The translations under genes were made by a program, and so were the position numbers. From NCBI RefSeq assembly GCF_020171945.1, contig NZ_JAIVAP010000017.1, positions 26,380-90,379 on the forward strand: 64,000 nucleotides of DNA, read 5' to 3'. Under the pieces are notes generated by a model. That model searched no databases, was not told the DNA's origin, and worked only from the letters and a program-made list of their open reading frames with translations. Within the stretch, counting starts at the first letter, position 1. Every line of letters starts with the position of its first letter. Of the stretch, positions 36,223 through 45,104 are shown piece after piece. This DNA is from Bacillus infantis. Its GTDB lineage: Bacteria; Bacillota; Bacilli; Bacillales; Cytobacillaceae.

Positions 36223-36347
36223 GGCTTTGAACGGTTTTAGATGGCTTTATGGGGAAAAGCTTTTAGGTTAGCTTTTTGATTATGATTTTCTCTGTAAATC
36301 ATAATTTTAGTCGCTATGGTTAGTTGTTATTTGGCTTGCGAAGGGGG

Positions 36348-36483
36348 CTGTTGATTTCCGTTACAGGCACTTCGCTTTCCGCGGGGTGGCGCTGAGCTTC
36401 CTCGTCGCTGTCGCTCCTGCGGGATCTCAGCTTTGCCACTGCAATCCCGCAGGAGTCTTCGTGCCTTCCACTGCAATCAACAG
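36348..36483 (-). repeat. palindromic interspersed repeat, copy 4 (inverted)
   Basis: It starts CTGTTGATTTCCGTTACAGG and ends CACTGCAATCAACAG. Copies 3 and 4 form a local direct duplication, as copies 1 and 2 do. Apart from these repeats and a terminator, the 790-bp gap 35845-36632 contains no supported gene. Confidence 0.85.
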
Positions 36484-36561
36484 GGCTTTGAAGGTTGTTG
36501 GGCGGTTTTATGGGGAGAATCTTTTAGGTTAGTTCTATGAATGACTTTTATAATCATACAG

Positions 36562-36596
36562 AAAAACGCTCAGAGCTGAAGAACTCTGAGCGTTCC
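36562..36596 (-). terminator. terminator after the small membrane protein gene
   Basis: AACGCTCAGAG / CTCTGAGCGTT, a perfect 11-bp stem with an eight-base loop, is followed on the minus strand by TTTTTCTG. Confidence 0.88.
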
Positions 36597-36632
36597 TTAT
36601 CTATCATCATCATTAGTTGAATATCGCAGTAA

Positions 36633-36857
36633 TTACCGTTTCTTTAGAAAACTAAAATATACTGTGAAAAGTATGGTCACTAGGATTGCATAGAACCACA
36701 CCGAGCGATGCCAGACGTTTTTTAATTCCTGCCAAAAGCTCATACCTCCCTGTTCGGGAGGCAAAAGGGAGTATAAGGATACTTCAATATAAAACATGGC
36801 TAGGAAGAACAGGAATAATGGGAGAAATAGGGTCCATATTAAGAGTTTGAATTTCAA
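36633..36857 (-). CDS. small two-helix membrane protein
   Basis: The 74-aa product has two hydrophobic helices (about residues 4-26 and 50-68) around a short polar loop with PPEQGG, and ends in basic FLKKR. I do not recognise a family. The start codon is TTG with AAGGTGG about six bases upstream. It lies 107 bp after the M14-SLH gene on the same strand and ahead of a terminator, so it may be the last gene of that transcription unit. Confidence 0.65.
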   Translation of the reverse strand: MKFKLLIWTLFLPLFLFFLAMFYIEVSLYSLLPPEQGGMSFWQELKNVWHRSVWFYAILVTILFTVYFSFLKKR

Positions 36858-36964
36858 AGGGCCACCTTCTTTATTTTGTTTATACCTGCTATAAACAGAA
36901 AAGTTCTTTGAAATATCTTAGCATGGTATCTCCTGATTTCCCTGATTAAACCAAAAGCCTTGTT

Positions 36965-39316
36965 CTAGTTATTGATAGTTTCAGTACTTTGTTGATTGGC
37001 ATTTTCGTCTGCCGTGTCGGATGCTGCATTGTCCTCGGTTTCAGGTGTTGGTTCTTCAGACTGCTGTGCCTCCTGATTTTCGGGAGCTGTTTCGCTTTCT
37101 TCTGCTGCAGGCTGCTCTTGAGCTGCTGACTGCTCAGGTGTGTTTTCTGCAGGCTGCTTTTGCAGGACAGCTGCGAGTATGCTGGCGAATTCGGCTCTAG
37201 TGATTGGGGCATCCGGCCTGAAGGTGTTGTCTGGGTAGCCTTCTGCCAGTCCGTTGGAAACGATGGCTTGAATTGCTTCATAGCCCCAGTGATCTTTCTT
37301 TACATCCGGGAATTCAGCGGTGCTGCTGCTTTCAAGGTCAAAGGCATTCATAATTACTGATGCCATTTCTGCTCTTGTCAGGCTTCTTGACGGATAGAAG
37401 TAACCGTTTGGGTTGCCCTTCATTATTCCATTAGCCGTTATTCCTGCTATAGAATCATAATAATAGTGGCTTTCTGGGACATCCGGGAAAGATGGAGCTG
37501 TTATTTCTTCCTGGAGCGGAAGTGCACGTTCCAGCAGGGCGGCTGATTCAGCTCTGGTGATCTGCTCTGATACCCCAAAGCTGCCGTCTGCACGGCCGTT
37601 CGTAATTCCCTGATCCTTCAGATATCCGACAGCATCCTGTGCCCAGTGCCCGTCTGTATCAGTAAATTTGTTCGTATAAGCCACTGTGATAGACACTGCC
37701 TGGCTTTCATTTCCTGCTCTATCAATCGCTGCTGCGGTTAAAACGGCTTTTGCCTTTTGGACAGGAATCGTGACCGTAAAGCGTCCATCTGCGCCAGCCT
37801 TTGATTCACCAATTACATGCCCTTCCCTGGCAATGATGACCCGGCTGCCGGGTTCACTAGTGCCTGACACGCTTTGTGAGATATCGCTGACAGGATTGAC
37901 CACAGGACTCTCAGGCGCCACTGTATCTTCCTCGGCAGGCGGGGAAGAAATAAGAGCTGTCTGGGATGCCTGATGCCAGCTTACCTTCGCGCCGAGTGCT
38001 TCTGAAACGAAACGGAGTGGAATCAGCGTGTAGTTGTTGATGATCTTCGGCGGGACATCAAGCGTGCTGGCCTCTCCGTTGATATAAGCAGTTTTTGACC
38101 CTGCCTTTAGCACAATGGCGGCAGAGCTGCTTTTTGCAGTGATTGTCCTGGTTGCCTGATCCCATTTCACTTCTGCACCCAGCTTTTCAAATACGCCTCT
38201 GACTGGAACCATTGTACGCCCATCGATTGAGAGGGCCGGCTGTTCCAGATCAATAAGGTTTCCGTCAATCTTTACGCGCACTTCCTGCGGTTTTGGCTCT
38301 CCGCCCCGCGCAAGATACAATTTATAGCCCTCACTGGCGGCATAAAGGCCGACGTACTTATTTTCTGTCCAGATGCTGCTGAACTGGCTTAGCGCTACAT
38401 GGGAATTCCCTGAATAGGTGCCAAGCTCAGGGGTAAATCCAGGCCGGCCGAATTTCTCTACAAACCAGTCTGTATAGCCTCCCCCGGATGGATTGGAAAC
38501 GGCTGGAACGAGACTGTAGCCTGTCAGCTGCCCAAGCTTTTTGGCGTGGGTCTGGTCGCGTGTATAGATTTTTCCTGTCTGATTAAAGTACCAGTACAGA
38601 ATTTCTCCGCTCGTATGATAGGCAATGGCCATTTCAGGGTCGATTTCCTTTGTGAAGCTGACCATCGCTTTTGTCTCTGATGCCTGTTCAGGGGCTGACC
38701 CTTTATAATTGCTCCACCTTGGAGCTGGGAAGTTGCCGTGAATATTGGCCCAGTCGGCATCATACTGCCTGTTCAGGTCGACTCCTTTTGCATTGGCCTT
38801 CCATTTCTTAAAGCTTGTGCTTCCTTCATTCATCTTTATAAGAGAGCTATGTACACTTGATGGGAATTTGCTGAGCCCGTACTGCTGGAGCGTCACTCCG
38901 TCAGGATTCACCATCGGCACAAACCAGATGGTGGTCTCATCCAATGTCTTCCGGACATTATAACCGCCAAACGTCTGGTTCCCCCTGTACATCTGGGCAT
39001 ATTGCTCCAGCATATGCATATTCAGATTGGTTGAAATCCATTCGCGGGCATGATGGGATCCGTTTATGAAAACAGTTGCGTTTCCGGTCCCAAGCGACAC
39101 CGCATAAATGGTTCTTCCGTACTCACTTTTCCCTATGCTTTTGTACTTGATGATGTCCGGGTATTTGGCAGCGAGTGCTTTTATATCCCTCGCCATCATC
39201 TCATATGTATACGTCTGCTTCGGATTTACTATATCTGCAGCAGATCCTTCCGATGGCTGAAAAAGAATAAGAGAAACCGCCATCATAATTCCTATTAAAA
39301 GCTTTCTGGTTGTCAC
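36965..39316 (-). CDS. SLH-anchored zinc carboxypeptidase (M14) with stalk and Ig-like domains
   Basis: A 783-aa exported mosaic protein. The GTG start follows AAGGAGGGATTTT. Domains in order: signal peptide (1-27); M14 metallocarboxypeptidase (about 35-330) with the zinc motif FINGSHHAREWIS (His and Glu), a later AYHTSGEILYWY (third ligand His) and TPELGTY (catalytic Glu); a copper-amine-oxidase-N-like module (about 345-455); an Ig-like module (about 475-550); three SLH motifs (about 557-600, 617-660 and 678-722). A Glu/Gln/Pro/Thr-rich low-complexity tail (about 725-783) follows the SLH block, which is unusual. M14 enzymes of this kind trim gamma-D-Glu peptides or other C-termini in the wall. 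Substrate not shown. Confidence 0.9.
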   Translation of the reverse strand: MTTRKLLIGIMMAVSLILFQPSEGSAADIVNPKQTYTYEMMARDIKALAAKYPDIIKYKSIGKSEYGRTIYAVSLGTGNATVFINGSHHAREWISTNLNMHMLEQYAQMYRGNQTFGGYNVRKTLDETTIWFVPMVNPDGVTLQQYGLSKFPSSVHSSLIKMNEGSTSFKKWKANAKGVDLNRQYDADWANIHGNFPAPRWSNYKGSAPEQASETKAMVSFTKEIDPEMAIAYHTSGEILYWYFNQTGKIYTRDQTHAKKLGQLTGYSLVPAVSNPSGGGYTDWFVEKFGRPGFTPELGTYSGNSHVALSQFSSIWTENKYVGLYAASEGYKLYLARGGEPKPQEVRVKIDGNLIDLEQPALSIDGRTMVPVRGVFEKLGAEVKWDQATRTITAKSSSAAIVLKAGSKTAYINGEASTLDVPPKIINNYTLIPLRFVSEALGAKVSWHQASQTALISSPPAEEDTVAPESPVVNPVSDISQSVSGTSEPGSRVIIAREGHVIGESKAGADGRFTVTIPVQKAKAVLTAAAIDRAGNESQAVSITVAYTNKFTDTDGHWAQDAVGYLKDQGITNGRADGSFGVSEQITRAESAALLERALPLQEEITAPSFPDVPESHYYYDSIAGITANGIMKGNPNGYFYPSRSLTRAEMASVIMNAFDLESSSTAEFPDVKKDHWGYEAIQAIVSNGLAEGYPDNTFRPDAPITRAEFASILAAVLQKQPAENTPEQSAAQEQPAAEESETAPENQEAQQSEEPTPETEDNAASDTADENANQQSTETINN

Positions 39317-39556
39317 AAAATCCCTCCTTGTTTATACTCCCTCCTATTATACTGAAAAATTAGCAGAAATTAATCTGCCTAATAGGATAGGAGTTTAGAA
39401 GCCTGAATAGGACACTTTATCCTATAGAGGTATATATAACCAAATCAGTCTCTAAAACTAGTAAATTGTAATATAATTGTAATGCTCATGTGATGCCCCT
39501 GTTAAGAAAAATTTACTATAATAGGTTTAATTCAACACAACAGGGGGAAAACAACT

Positions 39557-39994
39557 ATGTTAAAAAGAATTCTTACTGTCCTCGGCCTTGCGTTTTTGAT
39601 TGCCAATGTAGTTCCTGCCACTGGAGAAGCAGCATCTTATCACACGAAAGCGATTAATGTTGCGAAGAATAATTTAGGGATTCCCTATAAGTGGGGCGGC
39701 ATTACCAAAAGCGGCTTTGACTGCTCAGGACTCGTCAAGTATTCCTATAACATAGCCGGAAGGACTCTTCCGCGGACCGCTTCTGATATGTACAAAAAAG
39801 GGACAAAGGTCAGCGCGCTGTCTCCTGGAGATCTGATGTTCTTCGCACCTTACAAAGGCGCCAACCCTACCCATGTTTCCATCTATATGGGCAGCGGCAA
39901 GATGATCCATGCTGCTTCATCCAGAGGTGTTTCAGTTTCTTATACCAATAATACATATTGGCAGCCGAAATTCATCGGCGCCAAGAGGATCTGA
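39557..39994 (+). CDS. secreted NlpC/P60 endopeptidase
   Basis: A 145-aa exported protein made of a signal peptide (1-26) and one NlpC/P60 domain: KSGFDCSGLVKYSY (catalytic Cys), NPTHVSIYMGSGKMIHA (His) and a C-terminal FIGAKRI typical of the fold. It resembles the catalytic half of the SLH-linked enzyme at 15110 but lacks an anchor, so it may diffuse freely or act as a paralogue. AGGGGGAAAACAACT precedes the ATG. The 240-bp divergent gap upstream is AT-rich with TATAAT-like boxes and no other gene. Confidence 0.9.
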   Translation: MLKRILTVLGLAFLIANVVPATGEAASYHTKAINVAKNNLGIPYKWGGITKSGFDCSGLVKYSYNIAGRTLPRTASDMYKKGTKVSALSPGDLMFFAPYKGANPTHVSIYMGSGKMIHAASSRGVSVSYTNNTYWQPKFIGAKRI

Positions 39995-39995
39995 T

Positions 39996-40030
39996 AGAAA
40001 GGGAGAAGATGCCATCTTCTCCCTTTTATT
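39996..40030. terminator. bidirectional terminator
   Basis: AAAGGGAGAAGATG / CATCTTCTCCCTTT, a perfect stem with a two-base loop between convergent genes, flanked by T-rich sequence. Confidence 0.88.
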
Positions 40031-41111
40031 TTTCTGTTTTTGCTTCCTCGAATTTGGCCTTCAGCATGTCCCGGGTGCTTTCGTAGCGTTCCCAGTCTGC
40101 GTGCTCTATTTTCAGTTCCGGAATCTCATACGGGCCAAGACTCCAATCATTCTCCGGATGCTTTACACTTCTGACTCCCATTACGACAATATTAAATCTG
40201 CTGTCTTTAGGCAAGGATTCTGCAAGAAAGCGCCTGACTGTTTCTAAATCTTCAGGAAGCATCGGATCATCCTGATGGAACCTCTGTTTCTTATACGACA
40301 CATAAGCCGTATAAGGATGACACTCCCCTCCGCCATGCGAGAATGCCTGGCCGCACTCAAGCCAATTATCCTCATAAACTGAATCAAAACGGAAACGCCC
40401 ATTTTCGATTTTTTCCGCTTCCTTTATAAGCCCGTCACTTAGGTAGGCATTTTTAAAATGGTGATCCTCCCTTAGTTTCTCCCAAAGCCACGCTTCAGAA
40501 TCCATTTCTGCCAGGTCCTCTAATCGCAAAGTAATAGATTCAGTAATCCCGTTTTTCCTTTTTGTTTCCGTATAACTGACATCCAGAGCTCTGACAGGGA
40601 TCCCCGTTTTCTTCAGCAGCTGAAGAAGCTTATATAAATGATCGAACTCTTCCTTCTTGAAGGTATGGTAATCGAGCTCTCCCTTGCGCGAAAAAGAAAT
40701 ATTATAGACCCCTGCAGCCTCGCGGAGATACTCTACATAATTCCCGTACAAGGGTGCCTGAAAGCCTGCCTCCTTGATTTCAGGCAGATACGGTTTCAGC
40801 TTTTTATATTGTTCATACACATCCAGCCCTCTGGCATAGGTGTCCCCTGTAACCTTCCCATCGTTCACGAATACATCGAACTTGATATTTTTATTTCCTT
40901 TAACGGCAACCTCATGGGTGAGGTCTCCCATATTGCCCATATTCCAGCCTTCTTCGTAGACTATGTCCACTTCAATCCCATACTTTTCATCAAAATAGCG
41001 GGCAAGTTTATTTTCTGTGCTGTTATACCAAAAATATAAAGCTGCCGCAGCTGCCAGGACCATAATCACTAAAAGCCCTGCACCTGCCATTCTTAGAAAT
41101 TTCCTTAACAA
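40026..41111 (-). CDS. hypothetical membrane-anchored protein
   Basis: I do not recognise a family. The product, about 361 aa, has one N-terminal transmembrane helix (LVIMVLAAAAALYFWY) and a soluble extracellular region with many charged and aromatic residues. Near the C-terminus lies a segment RFNIVVMGVRSVKHPENDWSLG. The TTG at 41111 is taken as start because AAGGAGAGG precedes it; the ATG at 41135 has no ribosome site, being itself upstream of that purine run. It is convergent with the small NlpC/P60 gene and divergent from the YHYH/stalk gene. Confidence 0.6.
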   Translation of the reverse strand: MLRKFLRMAGAGLLVIMVLAAAAALYFWYNSTENKLARYFDEKYGIEVDIVYEEGWNMGNMGDLTHEVAVKGNKNIKFDVFVNDGKVTGDTYARGLDVYEQYKKLKPYLPEIKEAGFQAPLYGNYVEYLREAAGVYNISFSRKGELDYHTFKKEEFDHLYKLLQLLKKTGIPVRALDVSYTETKRKNGITESITLRLEDLAEMDSEAWLWEKLREDHHFKNAYLSDGLIKEAEKIENGRFRFDSVYEDNWLECGQAFSHGGGECHPYTAYVSYKKQRFHQDDPMLPEDLETVRRFLAESLPKDSRFNIVVMGVRSVKHPENDWSLGPYEIPELKIEHADWERYESTRDMLKAKFEEAKTEK

Positions 41112-41267
41112 TTTGTTCCTCTCCTTATAAAGCATCAGAATCCATTATATAGAAAACATCCCATTTTAATAGCAGCACTCCTCATTAACCATTATTTACC
41201 TGAGGAAAATATTAGTTATCTTGTTATATAATCTCTAGGAATCTATTTGAAAAGGGGAAAAAAAGCA

Positions 41268-41843
41268 GTGAAGAAAGTAAGTTTCAGCTTTGCGGCCATA
41301 TTGGCCCTGTTTATTTTTACAGCCTCAGTGGCATCCGCCCATCCTGGCAGACTCGATGCAAACGGAGGACATAATTGTTCGAGTTCTGCGAAAGCAAAAG
41401 GTTTGTGCACCGGTTATCACTATCATAATGCGGACGGATCTGTCCGTTATACAAAGCCATCAACAACAGTTTCCGCTCCAAAAACAGTTAAGCCTGCAGC
41501 TTTGACTGTCTATATCAACGGGGCCAAGCAAACCTATGATCAGCCTCCGGTTGTCGATAATGGCCGTGCGCTCGTTCCGCTGCGCGGAATTTTCGAAAGT
41601 CTCGGGGCAACCGTGAATTGGAATGCGAGCTCAAAAACTGTTACTGCCACTAAGACCGGCATCAACATGTCATTGAAAATCGGTTCAAAATCACCAGTTG
41701 TCAATGGAAAAACCAAATCAATCGACGTCCCTGCCAAGGTTGTAAACGGAAGAACGCTCGTGCCGCTTCGCTTTGTCAGTGAAACTCTTGGTGCAGGCGT
41801 TTCTTATGATGCTTCTGCCCGCACAATTAAAATTACGAAATAA
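41268..41843 (+). CDS. secreted YHYH-motif protein with a stalk (copper amine oxidase N-like) domain
   Basis: An approximately 191-aa exported protein. After the signal peptide (ending ASVASA) comes a short Cys/His region, AHPGRLDANGGHNC then GLCTGYHYHNADGS, matching the YHYH motif family of possible metal-binding or wall-associated modules. A linker and one copper-amine-oxidase-N-like module (about residues 80-190) follow, with the paired GRALVPLRGIFESLGATVNW and GRTLVPLRFVSETLGAGVSY. The GTG at 41268 follows AAGGGGA; the upstream TTG at 41247 with AGGA is an alternative, and either gives a signal peptide. The stalk module is of the same type as those in the genes at 33937 and 36965. Confidence 0.78.
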   Translation: MKKVSFSFAAILALFIFTASVASAHPGRLDANGGHNCSSSAKAKGLCTGYHYHNADGSVRYTKPSTTVSAPKTVKPAALTVYINGAKQTYDQPPVVDNGRALVPLRGIFESLGATVNWNASSKTVTATKTGINMSLKIGSKSPVVNGKTKSIDVPAKVVNGRTLVPLRFVSETLGAGVSYDASARTIKITK

Positions 41844-41853
41844 GAGCCAATTT

Positions 41854-41886
41854 GTCTGCCGGATTTCCCCGGCAGCTTTTTTTTGC
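41854..41886 (+). terminator. terminator of the YHYH/stalk gene
   Basis: CTGCCGG / CCGGCAG with a six-base loop, followed by CTTTTTTTT. Confidence 0.88.
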
Positions 41887-41984
41887 GCATTTTTTTAAAA
41901 ATATTCTATTTAATGGGTTTAGTTCATAGTTTAGGAGAGAAGAACTAGATTAAGAGTGTATGATAATCGGGAGGGTCAATTTCA

Positions 41985-43181
41985 ATGAAAAAAAATACTG
42001 CATGGCTTGCCGCTGTTCTGTCTCTAATGCTCCTTTTCCCCCTGCAGGGCAAAGCAAGCGATATTGAGTATGTATTCAAAGACTTAAAGAATCATTGGGG
42101 CAGCCATTATGTCGAGCATGGGTATGCCCTTGGATTTTTAAATGGGTACCCGGATGGCATGTTTAAGCCGGGGATGAATGTAACAAAAGCACAGTTTGTC
42201 AAAATGATTGTGGCAGCAAAGGGATATTCACTGAAGATGCCGGCGTCTCCTTCTTACTCTGATGTCCGTTCGTCTGACTGGTACTACCCTTATATAGAAA
42301 CGGCTCTGTCACAGCAGCTTATCCCGTCACCGGAGGAAAAGGCGGGTTATCAGCCGAATGCCAGCATTACCAGGGAAGAGATCGCGGCCATTTCCGCAAA
42401 AGCGCTATCACTGGAGCCGCTGGATAAGGATGTCTTTAAGGACAGCCAGGATATGTCTGATAGCGGCTATGCTGCAGCGCTCGCCCAGGCAGGGGTTGTC
42501 AATGGATACCCGGATGGCACCTTCAGGCCAAAGAAATCATTAACACGCGCAGAAGCTGCGGCAATCATCTCCAAGCTTGTTACATACAGCAGCAGCGAAG
42601 CCTTTTTTATAAAAAAGACCGCTGACAGCGTCAATGCGTATTCAAGGATTATTAATCAATATAGCTATGGAGATCCTTTCTCACGATTCAGCAGACAATT
42701 TGAAGACTATTTCACCAAAGCATATATTAAGGACAGCATTGAACCTCATTACAAGCGGGCCTTTGGCACAGACTGGCTGCTTGTGGAGCGCGTACACTAC
42801 AATGAGCTCCTGACCCGCTTTAAAATAGTAAGCCAGACCAATGAGAAGACGGTGATTGAAACATTCAGAGCTTCCAATGAGATGACTCCAGGAGGCAAGT
42901 ATACAGTTACCTTTGAAAAGTCAGGCGGCAAATGGCTGTTTGCGGGAGGAACATTCAAGGAAGGCCTGGACCTCCAGCTCAGCCGCCAGGAAGCTGTTTC
43001 CTTTGTTGAGCTCTACTACTCCAGGCGCTACCTGAACCCGTCCGCTTCCTTTGAAAAAGAAGGCACAGACCGTCTTGGCAATTATTATCAGTTCCGTGTT
43101 ACTGGACATAAACTGGATGAAAAGCTTCGCATCTATAAGGATGATGCTTATATCGACAACTATTATATGTACAACAACTGA
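41985..43181 (+). CDS. SLH-domain surface protein of unknown function (398 aa)
   Basis: An exported protein with signal peptide (1-25) and three N-terminal SLH motifs (about 29-72, 88-135 and 150-193; cores GYPDGMFKPGMNVTKAQ and GYPDGTFRPKKSLTRAE). The second is degenerate (PSPEEKAGYQPNASITREE). The remaining 200 residues are mixed alpha/beta with no catalytic motif I recognise; two parts resemble NTF2/Mce-like carrier folds by length and pattern only. GGGAGGGTCAATTTCA precedes the ATG. It stands between a stalk-domain gene and an M20 peptidase gene and adds to the set of wall-polysaccharide-anchored proteins. Confidence 0.8.
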   Translation: MKKNTAWLAAVLSLMLLFPLQGKASDIEYVFKDLKNHWGSHYVEHGYALGFLNGYPDGMFKPGMNVTKAQFVKMIVAAKGYSLKMPASPSYSDVRSSDWYYPYIETALSQQLIPSPEEKAGYQPNASITREEIAAISAKALSLEPLDKDVFKDSQDMSDSGYAAALAQAGVVNGYPDGTFRPKKSLTRAEAAAIISKLVTYSSSEAFFIKKTADSVNAYSRIINQYSYGDPFSRFSRQFEDYFTKAYIKDSIEPHYKRAFGTDWLLVERVHYNELLTRFKIVSQTNEKTVIETFRASNEMTPGGKYTVTFEKSGGKWLFAGGTFKEGLDLQLSRQEAVSFVELYYSRRYLNPSASFEKEGTDRLGNYYQFRVTGHKLDEKLRIYKDDAYIDNYYMYNN

Positions 43182-43258
43182 TTTATTTGCCTGGCTGCAG
43201 GCATCCCGCCGTAACCTTTCCGGCTGGCATTCGTCTATTCTGTAAAATCCATTGATGC

Positions 43259-43294
43259 AAAAGAGTGAGGATCTTCAGTGATCCTCACTCTTTG
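43259..43294. terminator. bidirectional terminator
   Basis: AAAGAGTGAGGATC / GATCCTCACTCTTT, a near-perfect 14-bp stem, between the convergent SLH gene and M20 peptidase gene. Confidence 0.88.
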
Positions 43295-43297
43295 CCT

Positions 43298-44431
43298 TTA
43301 CTCCGACAGCCGCTGGATCGTCTTCGCCAGAAGCAGCGTCCTTTCCGCAAGCGTCGGAATTTCTACATATTCACTTTCACTGTGGGCATTGCCGCCGACA
43401 GGCCCGAGCCCATCCACTGTCGCAACGCCGTTCGCAGAGGTAAAGCTTGCGTCCGAGCCGCCGCCTGTCGCTGTATCTGAAACCTCTAGGCCCATTTCCT
43501 TGCCGACCTCCTGGATGACATGAAGAAGCGATTCGTTCTGCTCATTCTTCTCCATCGGCGGGCGGCTGATCCTTCCCTTGACCTCCACCCTCGTGCCAGG
43601 CACGTCGGTGTGGGAGCAGATTTCCTCGATCTTTTCCTGAAGAAATCTCGCCTGCTCCATATCGGTGATGCGGATGTCCACATGAGCGACCGCGCTTGGC
43701 GATACCGTGTTAACGGCCGAACCGCCTTCGATCAGCCCGACATTGACGCTGATCCCCTTTTCATAATCGTTCAGCTCGTGAAGCTGGATGATCTTGTGGG
43801 CCAGCTCCTCGATCGCGCTGCGCCCCTTTTCGGGCTCAATTCCCGAATGGGCAGCCCGCCCTTTGACGATCACTTTATAGCGGCCGCCTCCCCTCCGTGA
43901 GGAAACGAGCGATCCGTCCTTCCTCGCAGGCTCCATGATCAGGGCATATTCCTTGCCTGCAGCCTGCCCGATGATCAGCTTCTTGGATGCCGGCGAGCCG
44001 ATTTCCTCATCTGTGTTCAGCACGATCAGGACATTTTCATATCCCTTTGTCCCGCTCGCAATCAATGCCTTCAAGGCGTATAAAAGCTCAGCCTGGCTGG
44101 ATTTCATGTCTGCCACACCGGGCCCCAGCGCCCTTGTCCCCTCAATCCTGAACGGCCTTTTGGCTGCTGTTCCATCAGGGAATACCGTATCCATATGGGC
44201 AACAAGGATGATTTTCGGATCAATGGCATTTTTATGCCTGATGATCAGATTATTGCCATACTGCTCCTGTTCGTCGACCTGGACCAGGAACCCGAGCCTT
44301 TCGTACTCTTCCTTCAGGATAGAGCCTACTCTATCTACCCCCTCTTTATTGTGGGAGCCGCTGTCGATATTGACGAGCCTTTCGATCAGCTCCAGCATTT
44401 CCCCTTGCCTGCTTCGTATAAAAACCTCCAC
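43298..44431 (-). CDS. M20 family metallopeptidase (glutamate carboxypeptidase-like)
   Basis: A 377-aa cytoplasmic zinc peptidase of the M20 (ArgE/DapE/CPG2) family. Metal and catalytic residues are visible in ILVAHMDTVFPDG (His, catalytic Asp), GVADMKSSQAELL (bridging Asp), NTDEEIGSPAS (catalytic Glu and ligand Glu), LIMEPARKDG (ligand) and the C-terminal GGSDASFTS. A dimerisation domain begins near GRAAHSGIEPEKGRSAIEEL. The GTG start follows GGAGGGG. No signal peptide is present. It has no functional partner in the immediate neighbourhood and looks like general amino-acid or peptide scavenging. Confidence 0.9.
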   Translation of the reverse strand: MEVFIRSRQGEMLELIERLVNIDSGSHNKEGVDRVGSILKEEYERLGFLVQVDEQEQYGNNLIIRHKNAIDPKIILVAHMDTVFPDGTAAKRPFRIEGTRALGPGVADMKSSQAELLYALKALIASGTKGYENVLIVLNTDEEIGSPASKKLIIGQAAGKEYALIMEPARKDGSLVSSRRGGGRYKVIVKGRAAHSGIEPEKGRSAIEELAHKIIQLHELNDYEKGISVNVGLIEGGSAVNTVSPSAVAHVDIRITDMEQARFLQEKIEEICSHTDVPGTRVEVKGRISRPPMEKNEQNESLLHVIQEVGKEMGLEVSDTATGGGSDASFTSANGVATVDGLGPVGGNAHSESEYVEIPTLAERTLLLAKTIQRLSE

Positions 44432-44610
44432 TTTTTACCCCTCCATAAAAATGAGCCCCAATTAAGCACTTTTGTTATGTATCGATTATACCTTACTATT
44501 TTGTTTATGTTTCACAATTGGAGAATGTTAACAGGATAAATTTGTCCGGTGATATTTTTCCTCTCTGGCGAATATCTTTTTATAACTTGTCTAAAAGGAG
44601 GCCGGGCGCG

Positions 44611-45078
44611 ATGAAAAAACGCAGCAAATTCCCCATTAAGCTCATCGTGATTCTCATTGTCTGTACAGCCCTCTTTTTCCTTATCCGGCTCGTCCTGCCT
44701 TCCGCAGAAAAGAGGGCCATCAGTACGGTGGATGAGTTTTATACATACGAGCAGAAAGGCGATTTTTCAGCCTCCTGGGAGCTTTTCCATCCGGAAATGA
44801 AAAAGAAGTTTGACAAAGGCCCCTATATCCAGGATCGGGCCCACGTCTTTTTGAACCATTTTGGGGTCAATACCTTTTCCTATGAGCTTGGCAAAGCCGA
44901 AAAGCTTGAGAACTGGAGGATGGCTGATGGCGGGGAAACCTTTCCGAAGGTTTATAAAGTCACGGTTACCCAGACCTACAAAGGGAAATACGGAAATTTC
45001 AATTTAGTGCAGGATGTGTTTGCGGCTGAGATGGAGGATGGGTGGCGGATTCTTTGGGATTATAAGCAGAAGCCCTGA
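44611..45078 (+). CDS. hypothetical membrane-anchored protein
   Basis: The 155-aa product has a basic start (MKKRSKFPIK), one transmembrane helix (LIVILIVCTALFFLIRLVL) and an extracellular domain that begins ISTVDEFYTYEQKGDFSASWELFHPEMKKKF (given here in part), a pattern like small NTF2-like or DUF4878-type accessory domains. AAGGAGG lies nine bases before the ATG at 44611; the longer frame starting at 44518 lacks a ribosome site. The intrinsic terminator's stem begins inside the last codons. No specific function can be assigned. Confidence 0.65.
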   Translation: MKKRSKFPIKLIVILIVCTALFFLIRLVLPSAEKRAISTVDEFYTYEQKGDFSASWELFHPEMKKKFDKGPYIQDRAHVFLNHFGVNTFSYELGKAEKLENWRMADGGETFPKVYKVTVTQTYKGKYGNFNLVQDVFAAEMEDGWRILWDYKQKP

Positions 45079-45104
45079 TCCAAAGAGAATCAGGGCATTC
45101 TTTT
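45072..45104 (+). terminator. terminator overlapping the stop codon
   Basis: GCCCTGAT (45072-45079) pairs with ATCAGGGC (45089-45096), followed by ATTCTTTT. The 5' arm includes the TGA stop of the preceding gene. Confidence 0.75.

Noticed and set aside
36946..37281. 111-codon frame on the minus strand
   Set aside because: It is the shifted frame of the Glu/Gln-rich tail and last SLH motif of the M14 protein; its Gln/Ser/Lys-rich content is a frame artefact.
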